Source: Aradus depressus
Taxonomy: Eukaryota > Arthropoda > Insecta > Hemiptera > Aradidae
Length of the DNA: 64,000 bases
NCBI GenBank assembly: GCA_963662175.1
Contig: OY759227.1
Coordinates: 3,876,501-3,940,500 of the forward strand
Reading direction: 5' to 3'
The stretch's first letter is position 1, and every line of letters starts with the position of its first letter. The notes below the pieces were generated by a model that was not told where the DNA came from, did no database searches, and worked only from the letters and a program-made list of their open reading frames with translations. The position numbers were made by a program, and so were the translations under genes. Below are positions 1 to 11,799 of the stretch, piece by piece.

Positions 1-120
1 TGATGGAAGACTTATCACCAGTAACGGCAGCCATTTCAAAAAGCCAGTGTACCGAACTGTAGATCTGTGCTGAGTGCTTCAATACCCTTAATTTGAAACT
101 AAACTTGTCTTAGAATAATA

Positions 121-880
121 TTATCTGGAGGGACATTCTTGAAATTTTAGTGTATATCCTCTCCACAGTTGTACATCAAATAGCCATACTCCAGAATAAA
201 AGACAAAGGTGCTACAGCTCATGACAGACAAATTTCCAGTAAGGGCAGCTATTTCATAAATACAGTGAACCGAACTGTTGATTTTTGCTGAAGGCATCAA
301 TACCTTTCATACGAAACATAACTTGTCTTTTCAGACGAGTATTTTCAGAAGATGTTTTCTCGAATTTTTGGTGTATTTCTGATCTTCATGTGTACATCAA
401 ATTGCATTACAGCAAAAAAAAAGACACACGTGCTAGAGCTGATGGAAGACTTATCGCCAGTAACCGCAGTCATTTCTAAAAGCCAGTGTACCGAACTGTA
501 GATTCGTGCTGAGGGCTTCAATACCCTTAATTTGAAATACAACTTGTCTTAGGATAATATTATCTGGAGGGACATTCTCGAAATTTTAGTGTATTTCCTC
601 TCTACAGTTATACATCTAATTGCATTACTCCAGAATAAAAGACAAGGGTTCTACAGCTCATGGAAGACCAATTTCCCTTAACGGCAGCCATTTCATAAAT
701 ACAGTGAACCGAACTGTAGATCTTTACCTGAGGGTTTCAATACAATTAATTTGAAACACAACTTGTCTTAGAATGATATTATCTGGAGTGACATTCTCGA
801 AATTTTAGTGTATTTCCTCTCTACAGTTTTACATCAAATTGCATTATTCCAGAATAAAAGACAAAGGTGCTAGAGCTGAT
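121..880 (+). repeat. Higher-order satellite block, copy 1 (offset 2392)
   Basis: This segment reappears at 2513-3272 with an offset of 2392 bp, about 11 monomers. Rare variants are shared: the unusual GACATTCTTG, the TAGCCATACTCC variant and CATGACAGACAAA occur in both copies in the same order. A few single-base differences exist, so the copies are older than the 13-kb duplication further right. Confidence 0.8.
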
Positions 881-2512
881 GGAAGACTTATCGCCATTAA
901 CAACAGCCATTTCAAAAAGTCAGTGTACCTAACTGTATATCTGTGCTGAGGGCTTCAATACCGTTAATTTGAAAAACAACTTGTCTTAGAATAATATTAT
1001 CTGGAGGGACATTCTCGAAATTTTTGCGTAATTCCTCTCTACAGTTATACATCAAATTGCATTAGTCCAGAATAAAAGACAAAGGTGCTATAGCTGATGG
1101 AAGACTTATCACCAGTAACGGCAGCCATTTCACACAGACAGTGTACCGAACTGTAGTTCTGTGCTGAAGGCATTAATACTTTTCATTTGAAACATAACTT
1201 GTCTTTTCAGACGAGTATTTTCTGAAGGTGTTTTCTCGAATTTTTTGTGTATTTCTGATCTTCATGTGTACATCAAGATGCGTTACTGCAAAATAAAAGA
1301 CATACGTGCTAGAGCTGATGGAAGACTTATCGCCAGTAACGGCAGCCATTTCATAAATACAGTGAACCGAACTGTAGATCTCTGCCTGAGGGCTTCAATA
1401 CACTTAATTTGAAACACAACTTGCCTTAAAATAATATTATATGGAGGGACATTCTCGAAATTTTAGTGTATTTCCTCTCTACAGTTATACATCAAAATGC
1501 ATTACTCCAGAATAAAAGACAAAGATGCTAAAGCTGATGGAAGACTTATCACCAGTAACGGCAGCCATTTCAAAAAGCCAGTGTACCGAACTGTAGATTT
1601 GTGCTGAGGGCTTCAATACCCATAATTTGGAACACAACTTGTCTTAGAATAATTTTATCTGGAGGGACATTCTCGAAATTTTAGTGTATTTCCTCTTTAC
1701 AGTTATACATCAAATTGCATTACTCCAGAATAAAAGACAAAGGTGCTAGAGCTGATGGAAGACTTATCGCCAGTAACGGCAGCCATTTCATAAATACAGT
1801 GAACCGAAATGTTGATTTTTGCTGAAGGCATCAATACCTTTCATATGAAACATAACTTGTCTTTTCAGACGAGTATTTTCAGAAGTTGTTTTCTTGAATT
1901 TTTGGTGTATTTCTGATCTTCATGTGTACATCAAATTGCACTACTGCAAAATAAAAGACACACGTGCTAGAGCTGATGGAAGACTTATCGCCAGTAACGG
2001 CAGCCATTTCAAAAAGCCAGTGTATCGAACTGTAGATTTGTGCTGAGGGCTTCAATACCCTTAATTTGAAACCCAACTTGTCTTAGAATAATATTATCTG
2101 GAGGGACATTCTCGAAATTTGACTGTATTTCCTCTCTACAGTTATACATCTAATTGCATTGCTCCAGAATAAAAGACAAGGGTTCTACAGCTCATGGAAG
2201 ACCAATTTCCAGTAACGGCAGCCATTTCATAAATACAGTGAACCGAACTGTAGATCTTTGCCTGAGGGCTTCAATACAATTAATTTGAAACACAACTTGT
2301 CTTAGAATGATATTATCTGGAGTGACATTCTCGAAATTTTAGTGTATTTCCTCTCTACAGTTTTACATCAAATTGCATTATTCCAGAATAAAAGACAAAG
2401 GTGCTAGAGCCATTAAAAACAGCCATTTCAAAAAGTCAGTGTACCAAACTGTAGATCTGTGCTGAGGGCTTCAATACCCTTAATTTGAAAAACAACTTGT
2501 CTTAGAATATTA

Positions 2513-3272
2513 TTATCTGGAGGGACATTCTTGAAATTTTAGTGTATATCCTCTCCACAGTTGTACATCAAATAGCCATACTCCAGAATAATAGACAAAG
2601 GTGCTCCAGCTCATGACAGACAAATTTCCAGTAACGGCAGCTATTTCATAAATACAGTGAACCGAACTGTTGATTTTTGCTGAAGGCATCAATACCTTTC
2701 ATACGAAACATAACTTGTCTTTTCAGACGAGTATTTTCAGAAGATGTTTTCTCGAATTTTTGGTGTATTTCTGATCTTCATGTGTACATGAAATTGCATT
2801 ACTGCAAAAAAAAAGACACACGTGCTAGAGCTGATGGAAGACTTATCGCCAGTAACGGCAGTCATTTCTAAAAGCCAGTGTACCGAACTGTAGATTCGTG
2901 CTGAGGGCTTCAATACCCTTAATTTGAAATACAACTTGTCTTAGAATAATATTATCTGGAGGGACATTCTCGAAATTTTAGTGTATTTCCTCTCTACAGT
3001 TATACATCTAATTGCATTGCTCCAGAATAAAAGACAAGGGTTCTACAGCTCATGGAAGACCAATTTCCAGTAACGGCAGCCATTTCATAAATACAGTGAA
3101 CCGAACTGTAGATCTTTGCCTGAGGGCTTCAATACAATTAATTTGAAACACAACTTGTCTTAGAATGATATTATCTGGAGTGACATTCTCGAAATTTTAG
3201 TGTATTTCCTCTCTACAGTTTTACATCAAATTGCATTATTCCAGAATAAAAGACAAAGGTGCTAGAGCTCAT
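2513..3272 (+). repeat. Higher-order satellite block, copy 2 (offset 2392)
   Basis: Second copy of the segment at 121-880, with the same rare variants in the same order. Beyond about 3280 the two copies fall out of register, so the duplicated unit is partial or was cut by later unequal exchange. Confidence 0.8.
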
Positions 3273-5342
3273 GGAAGACAAATTTCCAGTAACGGCAGCC
3301 ATTTCATAAATACAGTGAACCGAACTGTTGATTTTTGCTGAAGGCATCAATACCTTTCATATGAAACATAACTTGTCTTTTCAGACGAGTATTTTCAGAA
3401 GGTGTTTTCTCGAATTTTTGGTGTATTTCTGATCTTCATGTGTACATCAAATTGCATTACTGCAAAAAAAAAGACACACGTGCTAGAGCTGATGGAAGGC
3501 TTATCGCCAGTAACGGCAGCCATTTCAAAAAGCCAGTGTACCGAACTGTAGATTTGTGCTGAGGGCTTCAATACCCATAATTTGAAACACAACTTGTCGT
3601 AGAATAATATTCTCGAAATTTTAGTGTATTTCCTCTCTACAGTTATACAGCAAATTGCATTACTCCAGAATGAAAGACAAGGGTGCTACAGCTCATGGAA
3701 GACCAATTTCCAGTAACGGCAGCCTTTTCATAAATACAGTGAACCGAACTGTAGATCTTTGCCTGAGGGCTTCAATACAATTAATTTGAAACACAACTTG
3801 TCTTAGAATAATATTATCTGGAGGGATATTCTCGAAATTTTAGTGTATTTCCTCTCTACAGTTATACATCAAATTGCATTAGTCCAGAATAAAAGATAAA
3901 GGTGCTAGAGCTGATGGAAGACTTATCACCAGTAACGGCAGCCATTTCACAAAGCCAGTGTACCGAACTGTAGACCTGTGCTGAAGGCATCAATACTTTT
4001 CATTTGAAACATATCTTGTCTTTTCAGACTAGCATTTTCCGAAGGTGATTTTCTCGAAATTTTAGTGTATTTCCTCTCTACAGTTGTTCATCAAATTGCA
4101 TTACTCCAAAATAAAAGACAAAGGTTCTACAGCTCATGGAAGACAAATTTCCAGTAACGGCAGCCATTTCATAAATACAGTGAACCGAACTGTTGATTTT
4201 TGCTGAAGGCATCAATACCTTTCATATGAAACATAACTTGTCTTAGAATAATATTATCTGGAAGGACATTCTCGAAATTTTAGTGTATTTCCTCTCTACA
4301 GTTATACATCAAATTGCATTACTCCAGAATAAAAGACAAAGGGGCTAGAGCTGATGGAAGAGTTATCACCAGTAACGGCATCCATTTCACAAAGCCAGTG
4401 TACCGAACTGTAGATCTGTGCTGAGGGCTTCAATACCCTTAATTTGGAACACAACTTGTCTTCTTAGAATAATATTATCTGGAGGGTCATTCTCGAATGT
4501 TTAGTGTATTTCCGGTCTACAGTTTTACATCAAATTGCATTACTCCAGAATAAAAGACACACGTGCTAGAGCTGATGGAAGACTTATCGCCAGTAACGGC
4601 AGCCATTTCAAAAAGCCAGTGTACCGAACTGTTGATTTGTGCTGAGGGCTTCAATACCCTTAATTTGAAACACAACTTGTCTTAGAATAATATTATTTGG
4701 AGGGACATTCTCGAAATTTTAGTGTATATCCTCTCTACAGTTATACATCAAATTGCAGTACTCCAGAATAAAAGACAAAGGTGCTACAGCTCATGGAAGA
4801 CCAATTTCCAGTAACGGCAGCCATTTAATAAATACAATGAACCGAACTGTAGATCTGTACTGAAGGCTTCAATACCGTTTATTTGAAACACAACTTGTCT
4901 TAGAAAAATATTATCTGGAGGGACATTCTCGAAATTTTAGTGTATTTCCTCTCTACAGTTATACATCAAATTGCATTACTCCAGAATAAAAGACAAAGGT
5001 GCTAGAGCTGATGGAAGACAAATTTCCGGTAACAACAGCCATTTCAAAAAGCCAGTGAACCGAACTGTAGATCTTTGCTGAGGGCTTCAATACACTTAAT
5101 TTGAAACACAACTTGTCTTAGAATAATATTTGCAAATTGCACTACTCCAGAATAAAAGAGAAAGGTGCTAGAGCTGATGGAAGACTTATCTCCAGTAACG
5201 GCACCCATTTCAAAAAGCCAGTGTACCGAACTGTAGATCTGTGCTGACGGCTTCAAAACCCTTAATTTGAAACACAACTTGTCTTAGAATAATATTATCT
5301 TGAGGGACATTCTCGAAATTTTAGTGTATTTCCTCTCTACAG

Positions 5343-5350
5343 TTATACAT
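5343..5350 (+). repeat. Target-site duplication, left copy
   Basis: TTATACAT ends the satellite immediately before the T-run of the inserted retrotransposon. The same eight bases open the satellite again at 10953-10960. Deleting the element plus one copy gives an ordinary satellite monomer across the site. Confidence 0.9.
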
Positions 5351-5378
5351 TTTTTTTTTTTATCTTTTTTTCTTTTTT
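5351..5378 (-). other. Poly(A) tail of the I-type LINE
   Basis: The plus strand reads ten T, then TATC and two further T-runs, i.e. an A-rich tail on the element strand. It abuts the target duplication at 5343-5350, which fixes the 3' end of the insertion. Confidence 0.9.
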
Positions 5379-5442
5379 GGCCTCGGCAGACACCACACTA
5401 GCCATTGCTCTTCTTAAAACTACACTATAAAAGATAATTCTG

Positions 5443-7179
5443 CTAAAGACGGGATACTGGAGAGAGGAGCCCAGACAGAGGGCCCAAGCAAGCGGCCCCA
5501 GCCAAGCCGGGGGACAGCCGGAGGCACCGCCGGACCACATCACCCAAAACAATATACATAGCGCTGACCAGTGACTGGAGTGGAGGCTCCTGAAGGAAGG
5601 TCTGCATGTAGTGCCGGCCGTCCAGACCTTCGGAGCATCTGTGAATGGATTGGTAAATAAAAATGTTGCGGGTTATTAAAAGCTGGGGATAGTTAAAGGG
5701 GGCTTGGGTTAGCTTATACAGTTCAGTGAACATAAGTTCTCTCTGGGTATGATATTTTGTACATGTAAGTACAATGTGCTCCAGGTTCTCCTCCACCCGA
5801 CATACCCGGCACAGTGGGCTGTCTGCCTTGCCTATCCTAAAGAGATACGTCCCACAGATCCCGTGGTTCACCCTCAATCTATTTATAATAGTACATACAG
5901 ACTTGGGGAGACAGGCCTCCCTGTACCAGGGTTCTGAGCCCACTCTCGGGTTCATCCTCTTATACCAACTTCTTTTGTCACTACTGGTATACATCTCTTG
6001 CCAAATGGACCGACAGTTCCTTTTAATTTGTCCACTAAGATCCTCTTTGGGTAGCCGGAGTGGTAAGGGGGTCCCTTCTGATAACGCTTGTTTAGCAAAA
6101 CCATCAACCACTTCGTTACATTTTATTCCTATATGAGCCTTTATCCAACAGAACACTACAACTTTGCCTGACTCTTGTATGTTGTTTAAAGTCAATAGGA
6201 GGTCCAACTCGAAATTATTTAAGTGAACTCCAATTTTAATATTGCTAAGTTTTCTAATACAACTTTGACTGTCGGAAAAGATAACCACTCTATTGAAAGG
6301 TAACTTCTCTAAGTACTTTAAAGCCTCGAGAATGGCAACTAACTCCGCAGAATATATTGTTGTTAGCTCTGGCAACTTAAACAACTCAGATCTATCTAAT
6401 TGTGGGTCAAAGAAGGCACAACCTACCTTACTGTCTTTTACAGAGCCATCTGTAAAAATATAATGCCACTGTGGCCATAATAGCTGGATATCCATGGAGA
6501 AAGCAGAGTTGGTAAATAGCGATGGGATTGACGAATAGTCTCGCAAAAAGGCCGTAGAGATAGCAACTTTATGCAAGAAGTACTGTGAGTTGTACACCGG
6601 TAATTTTGTGTTTACATAAATTTGGGTGTAATAATTGGTTATGGCTGGGAAATTATATGCTAAACTGGGTGACCTTTTTTTTTGCCAGAAGCTACTTGTT
6701 AGATCTAATTTTACTAATTGGGATAGTTTATTAACTGTTGGAGATTCTACAGAAATGAGTCGCAGCAAAAACCTTTGGGTTAAGATTTGTCGCCGAACTT
6801 CTAGCGGCGGTTCATTCGCTTCTGCATGAATAACATCTATCGGGGTGCTCCGTAGATATCCCTGGATTTGACGCAAACAGCGATTCTGAACTAATTGTAC
6901 CTTCTGGAGATTGGTTTTCGCTGCGTCGCCATAAAATAATGAGCCGAAGTCTATTATGGATCTTATGTTGGATCTGTAAAAGAGGAGGCCGATATTTGGA
7001 TCAGAGCCCCACCTAAAATGGCTGAAACAGCGCAAGATGTTGATCCGGGATTCTAACTGACCCAACAGATAGTTAATGTGCGCTTTCCAACTTAAAGTTT
7101 TATCTAAGTACAGACCCAAGAATTTAGCTTCCTTATTTACTCTATAGTTATCATTACCAAGAGTGACTACTTCTCCCAA
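5443..7179 (-). pseudogene. LINE ORF2, RT C-terminus + RNase H + zinc motif (fragment)
   Basis: This 578-residue open frame is the last part of the retrotransposon polyprotein. Residues 1 to about 230 are the RT thumb and connection (GLYLDKTLSWKAHI is typical). RNase H follows at about 238-370 with all acidic residues visible: TDGS, SAEL, FSDSQ and VVDGFAK. Near residue 455 a CRVC...H...C pattern is the zinc motif that ends many insect LINE polyproteins. RNase H would remove the RNA template during target-primed reverse transcription. The fragment is in the same frame as the preceding RT fragment and is separated from it only by the TGA at 7207-7209, so the first Met at 7179 is internal, not a real start. 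The frame ends at 5443, about 65 bp before the poly(A) tract. Confidence 0.93.
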
Positions 7180-7206
7180 AGGTAACCTTCTCTGCCGAGA
7201 GAACGG

Positions 7207-7758
7207 TCACAAAAAGGACTTACTAGAGGATATCGACAATCCGATCTGAAGGAACCATGCCTTGAGACTGGACATTGCAGTGTTAAGCGACTCTACAGCC
7301 TTTTCAACGTTTTTATGTATTACATAAAGATAAATATCGTCAGCATATTGCAGAATTCTCACACCAGGGGGTAAAACAGATTCAATACCAGAAACGTATA
7401 AGGCGTACAAAATGGGACTAAGTATATCACCCTGAGGGAGCCCGCTGTTAGCAACCCTAGGACCACACATAGTGTTACCAACTCTCAGATAAATATTTCT
7501 ATCTGAAGCTAGATTTATTATACTTTTAGCCACTTTCCCTGGGATGCCAATCTCAATCATTTTATTACCCAAAAGAGACAGATCTACGCTATCGTAAGCA
7601 GCTGAGATGTCTAAAAATACAGCCAAAGTGGATTTTTGTGTTGAAAATGCAAGGTGGATATCGGTTATCAGTTCAGAATGTGCATGATATATTGATTTGC
7701 CCTTTCGAAAACCAAATTGACTGGTTGGGAATTTATTATAATATTCTGCCCACCATTA
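7207..7758 (-). pseudogene. LINE ORF2, reverse transcriptase core (fragment)
   Basis: This is the catalytic heart of the RT. Clear motifs are FGFRKGKS (about 7690-7715), FLDISAAYDSV carrying the first catalytic Asp, SGLPQGDILSP, and QYADDIYLYV with the YADD box. The frame is bounded by a TAA at 7756-7758, where relatives have a sense codon before a Trp pair, and by a TGA at 7207-7209. Both read as nonsense mutations because recognisable RT or connection sequence continues on the other side in the same frame. The Met at 7626 lies inside the conserved motif and is not a start. Confidence 0.9.
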
Positions 7759-7792
7759 GAGACGATACTTAATCATTCGTTGGAAGGTTTTT

Positions 7793-8155
7793 TTAAACAC
7801 AAGAGGAGAGGGAGATGGGACGGTAGGACTTGACCTGGGATGGATCTTGGTTAGGTTTTAGGATGGGGATAACAAGATGCTCCCTCCAATCGTCCGGGAA
7901 GCAGCCTGAGCTCCACATCTCATTGAAAATATGAAGTAATGCTATTTTAGCTTTGGGAGGTAGGTTAGAGAGCATAGAATAGTGAATATTGTCTCCATCA
8001 GGAGCAGAATTGTTTACATTTTTTAATGCGGACTTCATTTCGGCTACTGTGAAGGGTTGTGAAAAGACGCTTTGGTCGGACTCATGGCTATCGAAGGTGT
8101 TCATAACAAAAGGTTTTCCAGGAACTCTTTTGTCCAGTCTCCTGTTTTGATGCAA
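7793..8155 (-). pseudogene. LINE ORF2, RT N-terminal part (fragment)
   Basis: RT motifs 0-2a of the same polyprotein: APDGDNIHYSML, then WREHLVIPILKPNQDP and SYRPISLSSC. The frame differs from the endonuclease upstream and from the RT core downstream, so there is one frameshift near 8110 and another at about 7796-7800, close to an A/T run. The first about 20 residues of the frame overlap, out of phase, the true end of the endonuclease fragment. Confidence 0.9.
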
Positions 8156-9270
8156 GTAGGGATTTTTCCATTAATATTTTTTAATGATTTTAGTTTTTTC
8201 CAAATAACAGTTAATGGCGTATTTCGATTTAAGGACTCACAAAATTCTGACCAATTTTTCTTTTTACTATCTTTTATGATTCTTTTCGTTTCTAATACTT
8301 TCCTTTGATAGTATAGAAAATTGTCTTTCGACGGATTCCTTTTGTATGTTAAGTAAGCCAGGTGTCGATCCCGGATATGTCTCTCACACTCCGAATTCCA
8401 CCATGCTTTAGGTTTTCTCGAGTTGCTGTTAGACGGAAAATTTGACGGAATGGCTTTTTCGCATGCCTCGTTAATGAGATTTATAAATTCATTGTATTTT
8501 ACGTTTTTACAATTTTGATTGTTGATGTAGGATGAAAATGTAGTCCAGTCGGCTTTTTTAATGTTCCACTTATTTTTATGAGAGACCCAGGGATAATAAA
8601 ATATTTTAGAAGAAAAAATAATTGGCAAGTGGTTGGAGCCCATGGGATCCTGAAGAGTCGCCCATTGAAAACTATGGGCTATGTTCCGGGAAACAAAGGT
8701 CAGATCTATGGCAGATAGACGAGTTTGGTAAATATTGTTTACATAAGTGGGTGAGCCATCGTTCAAAAATACAAGTTGGTTATCGTCTATAGCTTCCATT
8801 AAAGCTTCCCCTTTACTATTTGTAAAACTGGAACCGAAAGCTTGGTGAAGACAGTTAAAATCTCCCCCCAGGACGAGGCCCTGGGAGCTGGGGATAGCTC
8901 CAATGAAGGTGTTCCACTGAAGGTGGGAAACGGAACTGTTGGGGTGATTGTACAGCGACACTATAGAGACGGACCTACCTGAGTTCTCTTCCAAGGACAC
9001 TCCCACAGCCATCAAGCCCTCTAATCCTTCAAATAAACTAATTCTGCTAAATGCTATATTGGACCTAATTAAAGTAGCCACTCCTGCTCTTCCATCCTCT
9101 CGGTCTTCACGGACCACATTATACCCCGGGAAGTGAACCGGTCTATTGGGTTTAAACCATGTTTCCGATAAAAGAGCAATATCTATGTTTTCTCTAACTA
9201 GACAATATTCTAGGGAACCCTTATTCGAAATAGCAGAACGGGCGTTCCATTGTAAAAATTTAAACTGCAT
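8101..9270 (-). pseudogene. LINE ORF2, apurinic-like endonuclease (fragment with true ORF2 start)
   Basis: The ATG at 9270 is the likely original ORF2 start, 29 bases after the ORF1 stop at 9300. Residues 1 to about 225 are an AP-endonuclease-type domain that nicks the target. Motifs seen: LQWNARS with the metal-binding Asn, LLSETW with the Glu, GGDFNCL, a later SAIDLTFV, and GSNHLPI near the end. The last has Asn where many relatives have Asp-His. The rest (about 240-390) is the linker to RT, rich in Lys and Trp. The frame runs out just after a frameshift near 8110. Intact on its own, but the polyprotein is broken downstream. Confidence 0.92.
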
Positions 9271-9299
9271 TCTAAGTTACAAATATTGGACACCCTCCC

Positions 9300-10208
9300 C
9301 TATGTATCCATAGGAGGGGGAGCGGTGTTATTGTGTACCTTATAATCAAGTAAAAATTTGTTCAATAGATCTCCTAAACGTACCAAGGCATGGTCACTCT
9401 CTGAATATGTTTTTGTATTTATTTCATTTATGAGTTGGGAAATTTGATTCATATGATTGTGAATATTCAAAGGAAGAGTAAGTTTTGTTGGAGGTACCTT
9501 TCTATCTATAGTGGGACGTGAGACGGGAGTAGGAGGTTTTAATTGCTGTATCGGTGAGGCTACTGGAATTGACTTCTGATAAGGGAGGGTGGCGCGGAAC
9601 GTAGTGTGGGGTCTGGCCTTAGCTCTGAACGGGGCAGGGTCGACCCTGAGGGGACCAGCCCCTGTCGGGACAGAATCCAGCTGGGGGAAGTGCTCTTCAG
9701 ACAATAAGGAAAACTGATTAAAAGATGCAACCTCGGAGTAAGAAGTATTATTAAGTATTGACTTTCGTTTATTTTCAATTTTCTGTAGATAGATGGGACA
9801 TTTACGGTCGGTGGCTAGATGTGGCCCTCCACAGTGAAGACAGGTAGGGTTGGGGGCCGTGGAAGGACATGGATCCGTCTCGTGCTCCCCACCGCAAATC
9901 TCACATCGCTTCTTACCCTTACATTGTATCTCAATGTGACCAAAACGTAAACAATGCTTGCACTGTCTAAGAGGGGGGATATACGGATCTACTCTGCATC
10001 TAGCTCCATAAATAGAGACATATTCCGGGATAGATTGGGAGTCAAAAGAAAGAATGCAAGTTCTGAGTTTAATTATTTTATCATTTGAAATTCGTTTAGT
10101 TAGCCTTCTAACATTGATACCTTTAAGGGGTGATTTTATTTGTTCTAAAATTTCTGACTCACTTAAATCCGGATCTACATTTCTTATCACTCCACTTTTA
10201 TACAACAA
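9300..10208 (-). pseudogene. LINE ORF1, C-terminal part with three CCHC zinc knuckles
   Basis: 302-residue frame holding the nucleic-acid-binding half of the gag-like ORF1. After a region resembling an RNA-recognition fold (about 1-75) come three zinc knuckles at about residues 83-140: CKHCLRFGHIEIQC, CEICGGEHETDPC and CLHCGGPHLATDRKC. A Pro-rich tail follows. ORF1 proteins of jockey/I-type elements coat the RNA to form the transposition particle. The beginning of ORF1 is in another frame (10292-10684); recognisable sequence continues between them, so a frameshift sits at about 10209-10290. The Met at 10208 is internal. Confidence 0.9.
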
Positions 10209-10291
10209 GAAATTAGGGATATAGGCGCGGAAACTTACTTTTTCGAAAAAATCTGTCTCCGAATCGAATTACATCCTGTTGCAGTTTTAAA

Positions 10292-10684
10292 TTATAATTT
10301 AATTCTATTTTTTCCAACACTGATAATATTGAGGATTTCATTAGTTAATGATTCACCTAAGGTGAATAATTTCCTTCCAAATGACATCGGATACAAATTT
10401 CCTAAATTACCTTCAGTGCTCTCTACAAATAAGAAATATGGACCATTGTCTGTATTTCTAAATCTATTTTTCTTTAATTGGTCAAAGAAATTTTTTGTTT
10501 GATGTGTATTGTTATATTGCGCAAACTCAGTTATTTTATTTATTTTATTTATCGGGGTTAATTCTGCCCTATCCGCCTGTCTTTTCAATGATGTAGTTGT
10601 TTCCATTACTATATTTTTATTATCATTAATGGAAATATTAATAGCAGGGTCAGGAAGGCCTGGCCCTGAATCGTGTTTTAACAT
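10292..10684 (-). pseudogene. LINE ORF1, N-terminal part
   Basis: 130-residue frame beginning at the ORF1 start codon at 10684, ahead of the zinc-knuckle fragment. It has a polar N-terminus and then a segment with the look of the first RNA-recognition-like domain (PYFLFVESTEGNLG, then LFTLGESLTNEIL). It ends at a stop at 10292 caused by the frame change into the next fragment. About 270 bp of 5' untranslated sequence lie upstream, including an A-run near 10760. Confidence 0.8.
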
Positions 10685-10952
10685 CTAGTTAATCGGTACG
10701 TCGCTAAGTACGAACTTAAACTAGGAAAATGAAATGATGGTAATAAATAATTATACAAACAAAAAAAAAAAAAAAAGAAAGGAACGTATACAGTAGTGGT
10801 GTACTTATCACTAATCCTAGAAGAGATATAGACTGCTTGGGATCAGGCACACGACGGAAAATAAGAATTAAAATGAAAAAGAAAACATAAATCTCGAAAG
10901 TTAACCTAAACTTTTTATATGCACTATACGATAGCTACAGCTGTACGTACAA
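10685..10952 (-). other. 5' untranslated region of the I-type LINE
   Basis: Between the ORF1 ATG and the right target duplication. No open frame of note. It holds a 17-A run on the plus strand near 10760-10777. The last bases before the duplication (plus strand GCTGTACGTACAA) are not satellite, so they mark the element 5' end. I-type LINEs carry an internal promoter in this region; none is recognisable here. Confidence 0.7.
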
Positions 10953-10960
10953 TTATACAT
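10953..10960 (+). repeat. Target-site duplication, right copy
   Basis: TTATACAT, identical to 5343-5350, followed directly by CAAATTGCATTAC, the normal continuation of the satellite monomer. Confidence 0.9.
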
Positions 10961-11799
10961 CAAATTGCATTACACCAGAATAAAAGACAAAGGTGCTAGA
11001 GCTGGTGGAAGACTTATCGCCAGTAACAACAGCTATTTCAAAAAGCCAGTGAATCGAACTGAAGATTTGTGCTGAGTGCTTCAATACCCTTAATTTGGAA
11101 CACAACTTGTCTTCTTACAATAATATTATCTGGAGGGACTTTCTCGAATGTTTAGTGTATTTCCACTGTACAGTTATACATCAAATGGCAGTACTCCAGA
11201 ATAAAAGGCAAAGGTGCTACAGCTCATGGAAGACCGATTTCCAGTAACGGCAGCGATTTCATAAATACAGTGCACCGAACTGTAGATCTTTGCTGAGGTC
11301 TTCAATACACTTAATTTGAAACACAACTTGTCTTAGAATAATAATTGCAAATAGCATTACTCCAGAATAAAAGACACACGTGCTAAAGCTGATGGAAGAC
11401 TTATTGCCAGTAACGGCAGCCATTTCAAAAAGCCAGTGTACCGAACTGTAGATCTGAGCTGAGGGCTTCAATACCCTTAATTTGAAACACAACTTGTCTT
11501 AAAATAAAATTATCTGGAGGGACATTCTCGAAATGTTAGTGTATTTCATCTCTACAGTTATACATCAAATTGCATTACTGCAGAATAAAAGACAAAGGTG
11601 CTACAGCTCATGGAAGACAAATTTCCAGTAACGGCAGCCATTTCAAAAAGTCAGTGTACCGAACTGTTGATTTTTGCTGAAGGCATCAATATTTTTCTTT
11701 TGAAACATAACTTCTCTTTCCAGACTAGTATTTTCAGAAGGTGCTTTATCGAATTTGAAGTGTATTTCCAGTCTACAGTTATACATCAAACTGCATTAC

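Larger units (their letters stand above)
1..5350 (+). repeat. ~220-bp satellite array, left block
   Basis: Head-to-tail monomers recur every ~218-221 bp; the marker GATGGAAGACTTATC or CATGGAAGACAAATT comes back at about 2, 221, 439, 659, 876 and 1096. Two monomer families are seen. A has TTAGAATAATATTATCTGG in the middle; B has TTTTCAGACTAGTATTTTC followed by GAAGGTGCTTTCTCG. Both share a conserved stretch around AACGGCAGCCATTTCA and another around CAGTTATACATCAAATTGCA. Some monomers carry small deletions, for example a 17-bp loss near 2408 and about 22 bp missing near 3608. The block ends exactly at the retrotransposon target site and resumes at 10953. The small open frames in it are accidental and repeat with the monomer. 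Confidence 0.97.
5351..10952 (-). mobile_element. I-type non-LTR retrotransposon (LINE) with RNase H, full length but dead
   Basis: A 5.6-kb element lies on the minus strand inside the satellite. Its 3' end is the T-rich run at 5351-5378 on the plus strand, which is a poly(A) tail on the element strand. Its 5' end is at about 10952. The flanks carry an 8-bp target duplication, TTATACAT. Order along the element: 5' untranslated region (10685-10952), ORF1 with three CCHC zinc knuckles, then an endonuclease, reverse transcriptase and RNase H with a terminal zinc motif, then about 90 bp of 3' untranslated region (5351-5442). An RNase H domain after the RT is the mark of I-group LINEs (I, Nimb, Loa and relatives); the exact clade cannot be fixed by eye. 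Frameshifts in both ORFs and at least two nonsense codons in ORF2 make it non-autonomous. Confidence 0.93.

Noticed and set aside
285..3592. Open frames of 64-65 codons repeated on both strands of the left satellite block
   Set aside because: They recur at monomer spacing, overlap on opposite strands and change with monomer type; they are chance frames in tandem repeats.
5749..6829. Plus-strand frames of 62-120 codons inside the I-type LINE
   Set aside because: They lie antisense to the clearly recognisable RT/RNase H frame and have no protein-like features.
8072..9136. Plus-strand frames over the LINE endonuclease
   Set aside because: Antisense shadows of the endonuclease and RT coding sequence.
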